IMG/VR virus record: IMGVR_UViG_3300042302_000177 | Location: 62,001 to 126,000 of that record | Source: a virus | Length of the DNA stretch: 64,000 nucleotides | Reading direction: 5' to 3' (one strand) | In this document: positions 1-8,109 of the stretch, in pieces | How the letters are laid out: every line of letters starts with the position of its first letter | Numbering within the stretch: the first letter of the stretch is position 1 | Translations under genes and position numbers: made by a program | The notes under the pieces: model-generated | What the model saw: only the letters and a program-made list of their open reading frames with translations | What the model was told of the DNA's origin: nothing | Database searches by the model: none

Positions 1-807
1 CGATGCTTGGAAAAACTAGGAGCTGCTTTTGAGCAGTTCTTCTGGTTTCCGGGCAATCACGATTTGTTTTACAAAGATAAAAGAGATATCCATAGTAGTG
101 CATTTGGAAAACACATTCCCGGAATGACCGTAATCGACGGCGTAACAACTATCGGCGATGTTACACTTGTGCCGTGGTTGGTAGGTGAAGAGTGGAAAAC
201 TATCAGTCAAGTTAAGAGCAAATACATGTTCGGACACTTTGAATTGCCCTTATTCTATATGAATGCTATGGTACAGATGCCTGATCATGGTGAATTGCAA
301 GCTAGTCACTTCAAACATCAAGACTATGTGTTCAGCGGACACTTCCATAAGCGTCAACAGCGTGATAAAATTGTCTACATTGGTAATGCTTTTCCACATA
401 ACTTTGCAGATACAGGCGATGATGCCCGAGGTATGATGGTTATGGATTGGGGTGGGGAACCTAAATTCATCGACTGGCCTAACTGTCCTAAGTATCGTCA
501 TGTTAAACTAAGCGACTTAATTGACAAGAAGGACGATATCATGAAGGGCAAGATGCACCTTAAAGTCAGTCTTGACATCGATATCAGTTACGAAGAAGCA
601 AACTTTATCAAAGAAACCTTTACTCAAGAGTATGACATCAGAGAAATCAGTCTTATTCAAGATAAAATTAACTTAGAAGGCAACATTGATGACAATCCGG
701 ACACTAAATTTGAAAGTGTGGACCAGATTGTATCAGAACAACTAGTTAATATTGAATCTGACCAATTCGATAAGGCAGTTTTACTAGACATTTATAATAA
801 TCTATGA
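1..807 (+). CDS. 47: Recombination endonuclease subunit gp47 (SbcD/Mre11-like), 5' partial
   Basis: This is the nuclease subunit of the T4-type Mre11/Rad50 complex, which with gp46 resects DNA ends during recombination-dependent replication. The reading frame is open to the left edge (the first codon in frame is CGA), so the N-terminus, with the first metal-binding motifs, is outside the window. About 269 codons are present; T4 gp47 is 339 residues. Visible metallophosphatase motifs are GNHD near the start, GHFELP, and SGHFHKRQ, which carries the late metal-binding histidines. The stop overlaps the gp46 start in an ATGA, so the two subunits are translationally coupled. An in-frame TTG at 7 should not be taken as a real start. 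Confidence 0.9.
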   Translation, partial: RCLEKLGAAFEQFFWFPGNHDLFYKDKRDIHSSAFGKHIPGMTVIDGVTTIGDVTLVPWLVGEEWKTISQVKSKYMFGHFELPLFYMNAMVQMPDHGELQASHFKHQDYVFSGHFHKRQQRDKIVYIGNAFPHNFADTGDDARGMMVMDWGGEPKFIDWPNCPKYRHVKLSDLIDKKDDIMKGKMHLKVSLDIDISYEEANFIKETFTQEYDIREISLIQDKINLEGNIDDNPDTKFESVDQIVSEQLVNIESDQFDKAVLLDIYNNL

Positions 808-2582
808 GTTTTAAAATCCGTAATATCACCGTGAAAAATTTTCTATCAGTAGGAAATCAAACACAAGCCGTTGACTTTGACAAAGAACTTTTAACTTTAG
901 TGCTGGGCTCTAATCACGATCTAGGTGGGGACGACACAGGATCTCGTAACGGCACAGGCAAGACCACCATTGTCAATGCATTGTCGTATGCATTATACGG
1001 TCAAGCACTGACCAACATCAAAAAAGAAAACCTGATCAACAAGACCAACGGCAAAGGCATGTTAGTTACTGTTGAGTTTGAAAAATCTAGTGTTAAGTAT
1101 CGTATTGAGCGGGGCCGTAAGCCCAATGTACTGAAATTGTTCGTTAATGATCAAGAATTAAAGAGCAAAGACGAAGATGAAGCACAAGGTGACAGCCGTG
1201 AAACACAGAAAAGCATTGAACAGATGTTGGCAATGTCCCACACTATGTTCAAACACCTAGTTGCACTCAACACCTACACAGAACCCTTCTTGAGTATGAA
1301 GGCTGCTGAACAACGAGAAGTAATTGAACAGTTGTTGGGCATTACTCAACTGAGTGAAAAGGCAGAAGCACTAAAGCTATTGATCAAAGAAACTAAAGAC
1401 AGCATCACCGCTGCACAGTTTAAGATTGAAGGTATTAAGAGTGCTAACGAAAATGTTCAAAAGAGCATCAACAGTTTGCAACTCAAGAGCAGTGCTTGGG
1501 AATCTAAGAAAGAAACTGAAATAGAAGGACTAGGTAAAGCCATTGTTAATCTAGAATCAGTTGATATAGATGCAGAACTAGCAGCTCATGTTGCATTAAA
1601 AGCATGGGATGAAGAGAATGCTCGCATTCGCAGTCTTAACAAACAACGTGCTACTCTAGAGTCAGCAGTGATTCAAGCGGAACGCACACTAAACAGATAT
1701 ACTAAAGAGATTAAATTACTCGATGATAAGAAGTGCCCTGCTTGCGAACAGGATCTACATGATCATAAGCATGATGAAATGCTGGCAACCGCTGCTAATA
1801 ATTTATTAGATGCACAAACTTACTTTGATAAAGTAAGTGCTGACTATACCAAAATTGTAGAAGAAATAGGAACTGGTGAGCAACCACATAGACCCAACAC
1901 CTATTACGATACAGAAGCAGAAGCACTAGGTCATAAAAACAATCTTGCCAGTTTAGAGCGCACATTAACACAGAAGATCGACGAAGCTAATCCTTATGAA
2001 GAGCAAATCGAAGATCTAAAGAACACTGCGATTCAAGAAATCAACTGGGATCAAGTGAACGCTCTTGCCAAAGTTAGAGATCATCAAGAATTCCTTTACA
2101 AACTGCTGACAAACAAGGACAGTTTTGTTCGTAAGAAGATTATCGATCAGAACTTAACCTACTTGAACAAGCGATTGACCTACTATATTGACAAACTAGG
2201 ACTACCGCACAAGGTAGTATTCCTAAATGATCTTACTATTGAGATTACTCAGTTAGGTCAAGACCTAGACTTTGACAACTTATCTAGAGGTGAACGTAAT
2301 CGTTTAATCCTGTCCATGAGCTTTGCATTCCGTGATGTATGGGAAGGTCTGTATCAGAATATTAACTTGTTGTTTGTTGACGAGCTTATGGATGCAGGAA
2401 TGGATGCAGCAGGTGTCGAAGCAGGTCTTGCGGTTCTAAAAAAGATGGCACGGGAACGCAATAAGAATATATACTTGATAAGTCATAAAGATGAATTAGT
2501 AGGTCGTGTAAACAACGTCCTTAGAGTTATCAAAGAAAATGGATTTACCAGTTACTCAAACGATGTCGACTATGTTGAATGA
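804..2582 (+). CDS. 46: Recombination endonuclease subunit gp46 (SbcC/Rad50-like ATPase)
   Basis: This is the ATPase partner of gp47, 592 residues (T4 gp46 is 560). The order is that of an SMC/Rad50 protein: a Walker A motif GSRNGTGKTT at residues 46-55, a long alpha-helical coiled coil, a zinc hook CPAC at residues 311-314, a second coiled-coil arm, an ABC signature LSRGERNRL near residue 493, and a Walker B motif LLFVDE near residue 522. It starts at the ATG inside the gp47 stop (ATGA). Everything needed for an active enzyme is visible. The 3' end overlaps the next small gene. Confidence 0.95.
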   Translation: MSFKIRNITVKNFLSVGNQTQAVDFDKELLTLVLGSNHDLGGDDTGSRNGTGKTTIVNALSYALYGQALTNIKKENLINKTNGKGMLVTVEFEKSSVKYRIERGRKPNVLKLFVNDQELKSKDEDEAQGDSRETQKSIEQMLAMSHTMFKHLVALNTYTEPFLSMKAAEQREVIEQLLGITQLSEKAEALKLLIKETKDSITAAQFKIEGIKSANENVQKSINSLQLKSSAWESKKETEIEGLGKAIVNLESVDIDAELAAHVALKAWDEENARIRSLNKQRATLESAVIQAERTLNRYTKEIKLLDDKKCPACEQDLHDHKHDEMLATAANNLLDAQTYFDKVSADYTKIVEEIGTGEQPHRPNTYYDTEAEALGHKNNLASLERTLTQKIDEANPYEEQIEDLKNTAIQEINWDQVNALAKVRDHQEFLYKLLTNKDSFVRKKIIDQNLTYLNKRLTYYIDKLGLPHKVVFLNDLTIEITQLGQDLDFDNLSRGERNRLILSMSFAFRDVWEGLYQNINLLFVDELMDAGMDAAGVEAGLAVLKKMARERNKNIYLISHKDELVGRVNNVLRVIKENGFTSYSNDVDYVE

Positions 2583-2889
2583 AGAGATAAACAAGTATAC
2601 AGAAATGTATTCTCAGCTGATTACTGAATTTGCAGGTCTGCATAACACACATATGTCGTTTGTAAAATACATTGGCAGAGAAACAGGATTTGCCACTAGA
2701 AAACACCTACATCAAATATGTGTTATTGCCAACGACATGAGAAGACAGGGTCAAAAGATCCGTAGAGAAAGCATTGCAGCTAAACGAACTGCAATAAAAG
2801 AAGCAAAAGCAGAAAAAGCCAGGCTCAAAGCTATACCAAAAAAGCGTGGGCGCAAAACAAAAGGAAATAAAAATGACAACAATCAATGA
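2563..2889 (+). CDS. Small basic protein of unknown function, overlaps gp46
   Basis: The protein has about 108 residues and I do not recognise it. It overlaps the end of gp46 by 20 bases. In-frame ATGs lie at 2539, 2563 and 2572; 2563 is a compromise because 2539 would deepen the overlap. The first two thirds look alpha-helical with mixed charge. The last 40 residues are very basic and end with a KKRGRKTKGNK tract that resembles an AT-hook core, so nucleic-acid binding is possible. It is packed between gp46 and another small basic gene, which suggests a role in the recombination/replication cluster. That is inference from position only. Confidence 0.6.
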   Translation: MSTMLNEEINKYTEMYSQLITEFAGLHNTHMSFVKYIGRETGFATRKHLHQICVIANDMRRQGQKIRRESIAAKRTAIKEAKAEKARLKAIPKKRGRKTKGNKNDNNQ

Positions 2890-3070
2890 ACAATTACAAG
2901 CACAGTTTGCAGAATTTCTAGCAGAGGATGCAAAATTTACAGGCGGCAATAGTGCAGCCGGAACTCGCAGTCGCAAGGCTCTTGGAGAGTTAAGTAAGCT
3001 AGTAAAAGCAAGACGCAATGAAATTACAGCAGAAAAGAACGCTCGCAAAGAAGCTAAGGCAGCAAAATAA
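2873..3070 (+). CDS. Small conserved basic protein (AAGTR motif), unknown function
   Basis: The protein has 65 residues. The ATG at 2873 is chosen over an upstream GTG-type start because AAGGA lies seven bases before it. It overlaps the preceding gene by 17 bases. The centre reads GNSAAGTRSRKALGEL followed by KARRNEI, and the C-terminus is Lys/Ala rich. I recall similar short proteins in other T4-like phages of aquatic bacteria, without a known function. The composition is reminiscent of histone-H1-like tails, so DNA association is plausible but unproven. The stop codon abuts the next gene's TTG start. Confidence 0.65.
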   Translation: MTTINEQLQAQFAEFLAEDAKFTGGNSAAGTRSRKALGELSKLVKARRNEITAEKNARKEAKAAK

Positions 3071-3502
3071 TTGAACAACTGGACTTATCAAGGTTCAGTA
3101 GTCGAAGAGCTACCCGAAGACTGTATAGGTTTTGTATATTGCATTACCAATACTGTCTCGGGTCGCAAATATATTGGCAAAAAATTAGCAAAATTTAGTA
3201 AAACGACCTACAAGACTGTAAAGTTAAAGAACGGCACAAAGAAAAAGAAAAAGATCCGCAGCAAAATTGCTTCGGATTGGCAAGAATATTACGGCTCCAG
3301 TGTTGAGCTGACAAAAGACATAGACACCTTGGGCAAACAAAACTTCTCCCGCGAAATATTATATTACTGCAAAAGTAAATCAGAAACATCTTACATTGAG
3401 GCCCGCGAACAATTCGACCGCAAAGTATTAGAATCCGACGAATACTATAACGGACACATACAAGTCCGTGTCCATGGCTCTCACATTAAAACAAAAATTT
3501 AA
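3071..3502 (+). CDS. GIY-YIG-type endonuclease-like protein
   Basis: The protein has 143 residues. The N-terminal part carries a degenerate GIY-YIG signature, GFVYCITNTVSGRKYIG, at residues 20-36. A later helix with EAREQFDRKVLE could supply the catalytic glutamate of this nuclease fold. A lysine-rich stretch KNGTKKKKK sits between them. The only possible start near the N-terminus is TTG at 3071, directly after the TAA of the upstream gene, so translation is probably coupled. It could be a free-standing homing endonuclease or a recombination/repair nuclease of the gp46/47 cluster; the sequence does not decide. The first tyrosine motif is FVY rather than GIY. Confidence 0.65.
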   Translation: MNNWTYQGSVVEELPEDCIGFVYCITNTVSGRKYIGKKLAKFSKTTYKTVKLKNGTKKKKKIRSKIASDWQEYYGSSVELTKDIDTLGKQNFSREILYYCKSKSETSYIEAREQFDRKVLESDEYYNGHIQVRVHGSHIKTKI

Positions 3503-3506
3503 AATC

Positions 3507-3788
3507 ATGACGAAGCTAAATTACTCTAAGACAAATAAAAGCGATACAGCGTTTTTAAATGATCCTTATTGGACTAAGCCGAAAACTGGATTTGACAAGA
3601 CATGGCATACTCAAAGAGACAATCTCAAGCAACACCTAGGCATTCACAAAGAACATAACTGGGAAATCATCAACGAACCTACAGGTCCACACGCAGGTAA
3701 AGTGGTCTGTGATACTTGCAAAACTAAAAAAGGCAAAAGTATGTTTGTTTCATGGCTTCCTAAAGGTTACATATTACCTAACACCTAA
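3507..3788 (+). CDS. Small protein with CxxC motif, unknown function
   Basis: The protein has about 93 residues from the ATG at 3507, four bases after the preceding stop; the frame is open further upstream into the neighbour. It has a CDTC pair near residue 73 and otherwise polar, Lys-rich sequence with several Trp residues. I do not recognise the family. The CxxC pair could be half of a zinc site. It is the last gene of the gp47-gp46 cluster before the structured intergenic region. Confidence 0.6.
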   Translation: MTKLNYSKTNKSDTAFLNDPYWTKPKTGFDKTWHTQRDNLKQHLGIHKEHNWEIINEPTGPHAGKVVCDTCKTKKGKSMFVSWLPKGYILPNT

Positions 3789-4247
3789 GGTTGGCGGGCC
3801 AGTTTAATAATACCGCTGTGGAAAAACCGGGGAATAACCGGACACGTAACATATTGAGACACTCCCGTGGGTATATCCCACTAGCCTGAAAAATCGGCAG
3901 CGAGTCTGAGAGCGCGAACCCTAATGCTCGACGTATTGATATAGTATGAATGTTAGCATACGAAATCACCGGCTAAGAAAACTTAGACACTAGGAACGAG
4001 GTCTAAGACGCATTATGCGAGTCGATGTAGGTTGGGAAAGATCAGAGCCCATTAGCTTACGGTGAATAAAAATACCTACTTCCAATGTCTCGGCTGTGTG
4101 CAACTCACATGAAGACAAAAGATGGAACCGCAGCAAAACGGTTCCGTCTGACCGAAGCAATCTACATGAATTTAATTAGCTTCGCTTAAATAGTGCTTCA
4201 AGTAAGAGCGTAAGCGATTACGAAGAAGCAAATGAGCGTCAGCTCAT
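3789..4247 (+). ncRNA. Candidate structured non-coding RNA
   Basis: These 460 bases hold no convincing ORF but many perfect inverted repeats. Seen by eye: 3867-3871/3877-3881 (GTGGG/CCCAC); 3944-3948/3957-3961; 3982-3988/4001-4007 (CTTAGAC/GTCTAAG); 4031-4037/4080-4086; 4096-4100/4106-4110; a 10-bp stem 4121-4130/4139-4148 around GGAACCG/CGGTTCC; 4195-4200 with 4224-4228 enclosing CGTAA/TTACG; and AATGAGC/GCTCATT at 4231-4237/4242-4248. A long-range pair, ATGTAG 4025-4030 with CTACAT 4162-4167, would close a multibranch domain. The strand is assumed to be plus, as for all neighbours. It does not match the tRNA, tmRNA, RNase P or group I/II intron landmarks I know. Confidence 0.5.
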
Positions 4248-4255
4248 TATAAATA
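4248..4255 (+). promoter_or_regulatory. T4-type late promoter (TATAAATA)
   Basis: A perfect match to the T4 late promoter -10 box, 29 bases before the ATG at 4285. It abuts the last hairpin of the candidate RNA, so the RNA and the downstream gene would be separate transcription units unless the RNA is a leader read from further upstream. Confidence 0.7.
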
Positions 4256-4284
4256 AAAGAAATACTTTTTAGGATTTCCTTGAT

Positions 4285-4836
4285 ATGCGTATAAATGAGT
4301 TAATTGTTAAACAACAACTAGATGAATTAAGCCTAGCCGGGGCTCTAGGATCAGCAGCAAGAGGTACTGCAAATGTTGTAGGCGGTACTAGAGGTGCTAT
4401 AGCAGGCGCTAAAGATGTGTTTAATCAACGAGCAGATCGAGTTGCTAATGTTGCTCAGAGACGTGTTCAACAAGCTGGAGGTTATAAAGCCCCACCAGCT
4501 CCTACGACTACTGTGGCACCTCCAGCTACTACAGCTCAAACTAATACAGCACCTGCTACCGGAACCACCGCTCCCGCTAATACAGCACCTGCTACAAATG
4601 CAGCTAGTCAAGGAAAAGTGGGCGAACCAGCAGGAACAACACCTGCCACTACAGCAAACACAGGAAAAGTAGGTGAACCTGCAGGTCGTCAAGCAATTGA
4701 CAATGCAATTGCTACCATTAAGGCAGTTAGGGGTGATCGCAGACCTCAAGTAGTTGCATACGGAATACAACAATTAGGTACCGTAAAAGAATCTAACCTA
4801 ATATTTCACAGCAATTTCTTAGGTAAAGATATTTAA
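4285..4836 (+). CDS. Ala/Thr/Pro-rich low-complexity protein, probably virion-associated
   Basis: The protein has 183 residues and an unknown family. Residues 1-65 are a mixed helical segment starting MRINELI. Residues 69-130 are an Ala/Thr/Pro linker containing two copies of GKVGEPAG at about 110-117 and 127-134. Residues 135-183 are again ordered in character. A folded end, disordered linker and folded end is common in virion connector or internal head proteins, and a late promoter drives it, so a structural role is likely but not shown. Its stop overlaps the stop of the convergent minus-strand gene by four bases. Confidence 0.65.
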   Translation: MRINELIVKQQLDELSLAGALGSAARGTANVVGGTRGAIAGAKDVFNQRADRVANVAQRRVQQAGGYKAPPAPTTTVAPPATTAQTNTAPATGTTAPANTAPATNAASQGKVGEPAGTTPATTANTGKVGEPAGRQAIDNAIATIKAVRGDRRPQVVAYGIQQLGTVKESNLIFHSNFLGKDI

Positions 4837-5051
4837 AAGAACGGTAATTGCGTTTCTTTTGTCAATTCTAAGTTTCCTTCGATAATCTTATTCAGCAAAT
4901 CTCGATCTTCGGGCGTTAACAAAAATGCTTCGGAGAACGAAAGTCCTCCTCTCATATACCAACTAAATCTAAAAAGTTCTTCTCTTAAGGCTTTTGTATC
5001 AACTTCATATTCGGTAACAAGTTTATTGATACCATCGGTATCAAGATACAA
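4833..5051 (-). CDS. Small hub/tail-chaperone-like ORF downstream of gp26
   Basis: The ORF has 72 codons from TTG at 5051, five bases beyond the gp26-like stop. It has no ATG before the middle of the ORF. The sequence WYMRGGLSFSEAFLLTPEDR followed by a short helix and a hydrophobic tail is like the short partners of tail and baseplate assembly proteins that I recall from T4-like phages. The frame is open upstream into the T-run at the end of gp26, so it may be made as a -1 frameshift extension, as in gpG/gpGT tail chaperones, instead of (or as well as) from the TTG, which has AAGG just upstream. Function is inferred from context. Confidence 0.6.
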   Translation of the reverse strand: MYLDTDGINKLVTEYEVDTKALREELFRFSWYMRGGLSFSEAFLLTPEDRDLLNKIIEGNLELTKETQLPFF

Positions 5052-5056
5052 AAGCC

Positions 5057-5929
5057 TTATACGAAAAAAGTTGCAGGATCAAACACCAACGGCACATCAA
5101 CTGTGTCTCCAGTAATTCCCTTTTCTCGCATTTCATCAGTAACTGTTACTGTGACTGGTTTTAATTCGTTGATGCTTTTTAACGCATCTAGATGCGTTTG
5201 AACGATATTAAAAATATCTTTATCGGCATTTTCAATAAATTCTTTAATGTGCTTGAGATTTTCAGTACTTCCATTAGAACTGTCAATTTTAAATATACTT
5301 TTTTCAACAACGCCAATAGTAACATCTGTTAGTTTACTGAAGCTTTCTTTAAACGCAGCAACTTTGTCAGCTTCATTCATTTCATTATTATTTGCAATTT
5401 GTAAAATCTTTTGAGTTTCAAATGTTTTTACTGCACTGTCACTGAGTTGTTTATATGTCATGGGGCGCACAAATATTGTTAAATCTTCATTAATGGGTAC
5501 AATAGGATCCCATTTTATTTGATACATCAATGTGTCCATTACTTGTTTTAAGTCGACACTATACTCCATCTCTAAGTCGTCACCGAACGTAATGGGAGTT
5601 GTCATCTTTTCCCCGTAGGTTGCAAGTCTGATTGCAATTAAAATAACATCTAAATCAATACTGGGAATTGACCATGCGTTCTTTATGTTGGGCATACAAT
5701 GCTGTACAACGTCCACAACCGCCTGACCGCTCATAATAGCATCGGGGATTTTAAGCATTAGTTCGTCTTTGGCAGTCATTGAGAACACAGGAAACTCACC
5801 TGTTTCAGTTTGCTCAAGACTTCCAGCAGGCCAGAATTCTCCTCCGCTGGGCAAGCGAATATATATTTTAGGCTGTCGCATAAATCCAGAAAGTGGATTT
5901 GCATGTATTTGTTGTGGATTTGAAACCAT
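5057..5929 (-). CDS. 26: Baseplate hub protein, gp26-like (T4_baseplate family)
   Basis: The protein has 290 residues and resembles the T4_baseplate (gp26) family: a beta-rich N-terminus KIYIRLPSGGEFW, then FSMTAKDELMLKIPDAIMSG and a helix with LDVILIAIRLATYGE. T4 gp26 is 208 residues, so this form is longer at the C-terminus, as I recall for relatives in aquatic phages. The product takes part in baseplate hub assembly. The start is the ATG at 5929 with GGAGA a few bases upstream; a late box lies 39 bases upstream on the minus strand. The end (ACT TTT TTC GTA TAA) is a T-rich run next to the following ORF. Confidence 0.75.
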   Translation of the reverse strand: MVSNPQQIHANPLSGFMRQPKIYIRLPSGGEFWPAGSLEQTETGEFPVFSMTAKDELMLKIPDAIMSGQAVVDVVQHCMPNIKNAWSIPSIDLDVILIAIRLATYGEKMTTPITFGDDLEMEYSVDLKQVMDTLMYQIKWDPIVPINEDLTIFVRPMTYKQLSDSAVKTFETQKILQIANNNEMNEADKVAAFKESFSKLTDVTIGVVEKSIFKIDSSNGSTENLKHIKEFIENADKDIFNIVQTHLDALKSINELKPVTVTVTDEMREKGITGDTVDVPLVFDPATFFV

Positions 5930-5939
5930 ATGTGTCTCC

Positions 5940-5947
5940 GATAAATA
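5940..5947 (+). promoter_or_regulatory. Late promoter box GATAAATA (plus)
   Basis: One half of a divergent promoter pair in the 71-base gap between the gp26-like gene and the tape-measure-like gene; it lies 53 bases before the ATG at 6001. Confidence 0.55.
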
Positions 5948-5968
5948 AACTATGTGAAATAGATAAAG

Positions 5969-5976
5969 TATTTATC
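5969..5976 (-). promoter_or_regulatory. Late promoter box GATAAATA (minus)
   Basis: The same eight-base box on the minus strand, 39 bases before the ATG of the gp26-like gene at 5929. With the plus-strand box it forms a face-to-face pair, so each transcript would read across the other box. Confidence 0.55.
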
Positions 5977-6000
5977 TACGCAGATAACCCCTAAAATACA

Positions 6001-8103
6001 ATGGCAGACGTAACAGGATCAATTGGTAATGAATATGTAGAGCTGAATAACGCAGCTACCGAAGCAACCTTACGTCTACTACTTCAAGCAACATTAGCAA
6101 CTACTAAAGCGCAAAAAGACGCTATTAAAGATCTAGCAACAAAAGCAGGGTTAGATCCAGCAGTCGTTGCTGCAATGAATACTAATGTTAAGCAATCAGC
6201 TGGAATATTTAGTACATTAGCTACAGTAGGCACTGCAACCGCAAATAAAATTAGAATTCTAGACAGTAGCATCAGTCCGTTGATTAAAAGTTTAACAGAC
6301 GGATCTGCACAAGTTAGCAATGTATTTGGGGCATTTGAAGCAATGCCAGGGATTCTGGGAGTTGTAGCCACGGGCTTTAGACGACTAGCCGAGTTTCAAG
6401 AAAAGAATTTAGACATGTACCAGCAGGTGAGCACTGCTGGTGTTAACTTTGGTGGAAGTTTAACTACCCTTAGACAATCTGCATTAAACACCTACATGAC
6501 ATTAGATCAATTTACAAATCTAATGAAAACAAATGGCGAGACATTTTCAAAGTTGGGCGGGACTGCAAATGACGGAGCAAAAGCATTTGTTAAAGCAAGT
6601 AATAGTTTATTGTCGAGCGATGCTGGAACAAAATTAAGAGCGTTGGGTTTTACTACTGAAGAAGTTAATCAAGGGATGCTAAACTATCTTTCTATAACAG
6701 GAGGTAGGAGTAGAGCCGAGCTACAAGATACAGCAGCATTAACAAAAAGTACCACAGTGTATTTGCAAGAGCTAGATCAGTTGGCTGCAATTACAGGCAA
6801 GAGTAGAGAAGAACAACAGAAAAAAGTAAAAGCAGAAATGGAAGAAGCAGAATTCCAACTGTTTCTTGCCAGTAAGTCAAAACCAGAACGAGAATTAATT
6901 GAACAAAATGTCAAACGTGCTACTGTACTTTACGGTAAAGGCGGAGCTGATATTGCCAAAGCCAGTGCTATGGGAGTTGCGGTTCAAGGTGATGCTGGTA
7001 AACGATTAACAGCGACTAGTGCTAGTACCGCTGAAGCTATCCAAAGAGACCTAGCATTAAGAAGACAATTTGGAGCTCAAAGCAAAGAAGTATATGACAA
7101 TGAAATTAAAGGCAGACAGTCAAACGCAAGAGATCTAGGAAGGCTAGCCGGGCCAGTAGGGTCGTTTAGTGGTGTATTGAAAGGCAATGAAGAAGCAGTT
7201 CTATTAGCTGCTCGTGATCGAGTTGCAGGAGAAAAAGAAGTAGCCGAACAATACTCAACGGCCGCAAGAGAACGAGCAGAACGAGAAGCATCGCAGGCTA
7301 AGGCCGCAGTTGAAGCACAAAAAGCTGTTCAAGAATTTGGACAAGCTATTAATAATCTATTAGGACCTATTGTTACATTGTTAACTCCTGTTATTAACGG
7401 ACTGGCAACAGGAATATCTAAACTTGTTAAAGGATTCGATGCAATTACTTTTGGTTTTGGAGGAATTGCTTTAGCGGCAGGGGCAGCGGTATTGGCTTTG
7501 AGAAAGTTAGCGGCTACTAGCGCCGCAAGTGATGCTGGCGGCACCGGCGGAGGTGGTGCAGGTGGCGGAAAAGGGATCACCGGTTCACTGGTTAAAAAAT
7601 TAGGAATTGCTGGAACTGTAATCGGAGGATTAATGCTAGCAGGTGAGTTAAGTGGTATAAACGATCAAGAAAAAGCAGGATCAATTTCAGCAGGTGATGC
7701 ATCAACTCAACGTGGTGGAGCAATAGGAGAAGCCGCAGGAGGATTTACTGGAGCACTTGCCGGTGCTGCTGCTGGAGGATTAATGGGTGGTCCATTGGGT
7801 GCGTTAATAGGTGGATTGATCGGCGGCTTCGGTGGCGGAACTGCTGGAAGAATGGGCGGAGAAGCATTTGCAGGTCCAAAGGCAGCAGCTGGCGCAATAA
7901 TTGAATCTCCTATGAATATTAAAGTTGGAGAAGAAGAACCTGAATTAATATCACCTATTCGGTACTTTAATAATTTGCAGTCCGAGCTATCGACGTTAAA
8001 TAAGCAGACTGCTGACATGATTAGATACCTTAAAGAAACTGCTGAATACAGTAAACGTAATGTAGATGCAACTAAATCTCTAAGCGGCAACCTTTTTAGA
8101 TAA
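6001..8103 (+). CDS. Tail tape-measure-like structural protein
   Basis: The protein has 700 residues. The N-terminal 400 are Ala/Ser/Thr-rich helices. Hydrophobic segments lie near residues 446-475 and 485-505, and a long Gly/Ala hydrophobic tract near 575-625. After this comes a VGEEEPELISP motif; VGExxPELxxP is a hallmark of tape-measure C-termini in many phages. A helical tail closes the protein. T4's tape measure gp29 is 590 residues and not obviously similar, so this is called by architecture. Its place between a gp26-like hub gene and the portal fits a tail role. The weak point is that no strong Shine-Dalgarno precedes the ATG. Confidence 0.65.
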   Translation: MADVTGSIGNEYVELNNAATEATLRLLLQATLATTKAQKDAIKDLATKAGLDPAVVAAMNTNVKQSAGIFSTLATVGTATANKIRILDSSISPLIKSLTDGSAQVSNVFGAFEAMPGILGVVATGFRRLAEFQEKNLDMYQQVSTAGVNFGGSLTTLRQSALNTYMTLDQFTNLMKTNGETFSKLGGTANDGAKAFVKASNSLLSSDAGTKLRALGFTTEEVNQGMLNYLSITGGRSRAELQDTAALTKSTTVYLQELDQLAAITGKSREEQQKKVKAEMEEAEFQLFLASKSKPERELIEQNVKRATVLYGKGGADIAKASAMGVAVQGDAGKRLTATSASTAEAIQRDLALRRQFGAQSKEVYDNEIKGRQSNARDLGRLAGPVGSFSGVLKGNEEAVLLAARDRVAGEKEVAEQYSTAARERAEREASQAKAAVEAQKAVQEFGQAINNLLGPIVTLLTPVINGLATGISKLVKGFDAITFGFGGIALAAGAAVLALRKLAATSAASDAGGTGGGGAGGGKGITGSLVKKLGIAGTVIGGLMLAGELSGINDQEKAGSISAGDASTQRGGAIGEAAGGFTGALAGAAAGGLMGGPLGALIGGLIGGFGGGTAGRMGGEAFAGPKAAAGAIIESPMNIKVGEEEPELISPIRYFNNLQSELSTLNKQTADMIRYLKETAEYSKRNVDATKSLSGNLFR

Positions 8104-8109
8104 CAAATT

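Noticed and set aside
3778-3969. 63-codon minus-strand ORF in the structured region
   Set aside because: No ribosome-binding site, no recognisable composition, and it lies across the inverted repeats; most likely chance.
3789-4247. Group I intron splitting a gene
   Set aside because: A GIY-YIG gene lies nearby and a few short stretches look like intron core motifs, but no consistent P3-P7 pairing was found. The frame before the ATG at 4285 is closed by a stop at 4270-4272, so no split gene can be joined across it.
3789-4247. tRNA or tmRNA genes
   Set aside because: No T-arm consensus (GGTTCGAAT-type), no CCA end and no tag reading frame with an ALAA-like end were seen.
6084-6371. Antisense ORFs inside structural genes (for example here and at 26354-27052, 38699-39214, 4351-4773)
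   Set aside because: Long shadow frames arise from the Ala/Thr/Gly-rich codon pattern of the genes opposite. None has a ribosome-binding site or family match.
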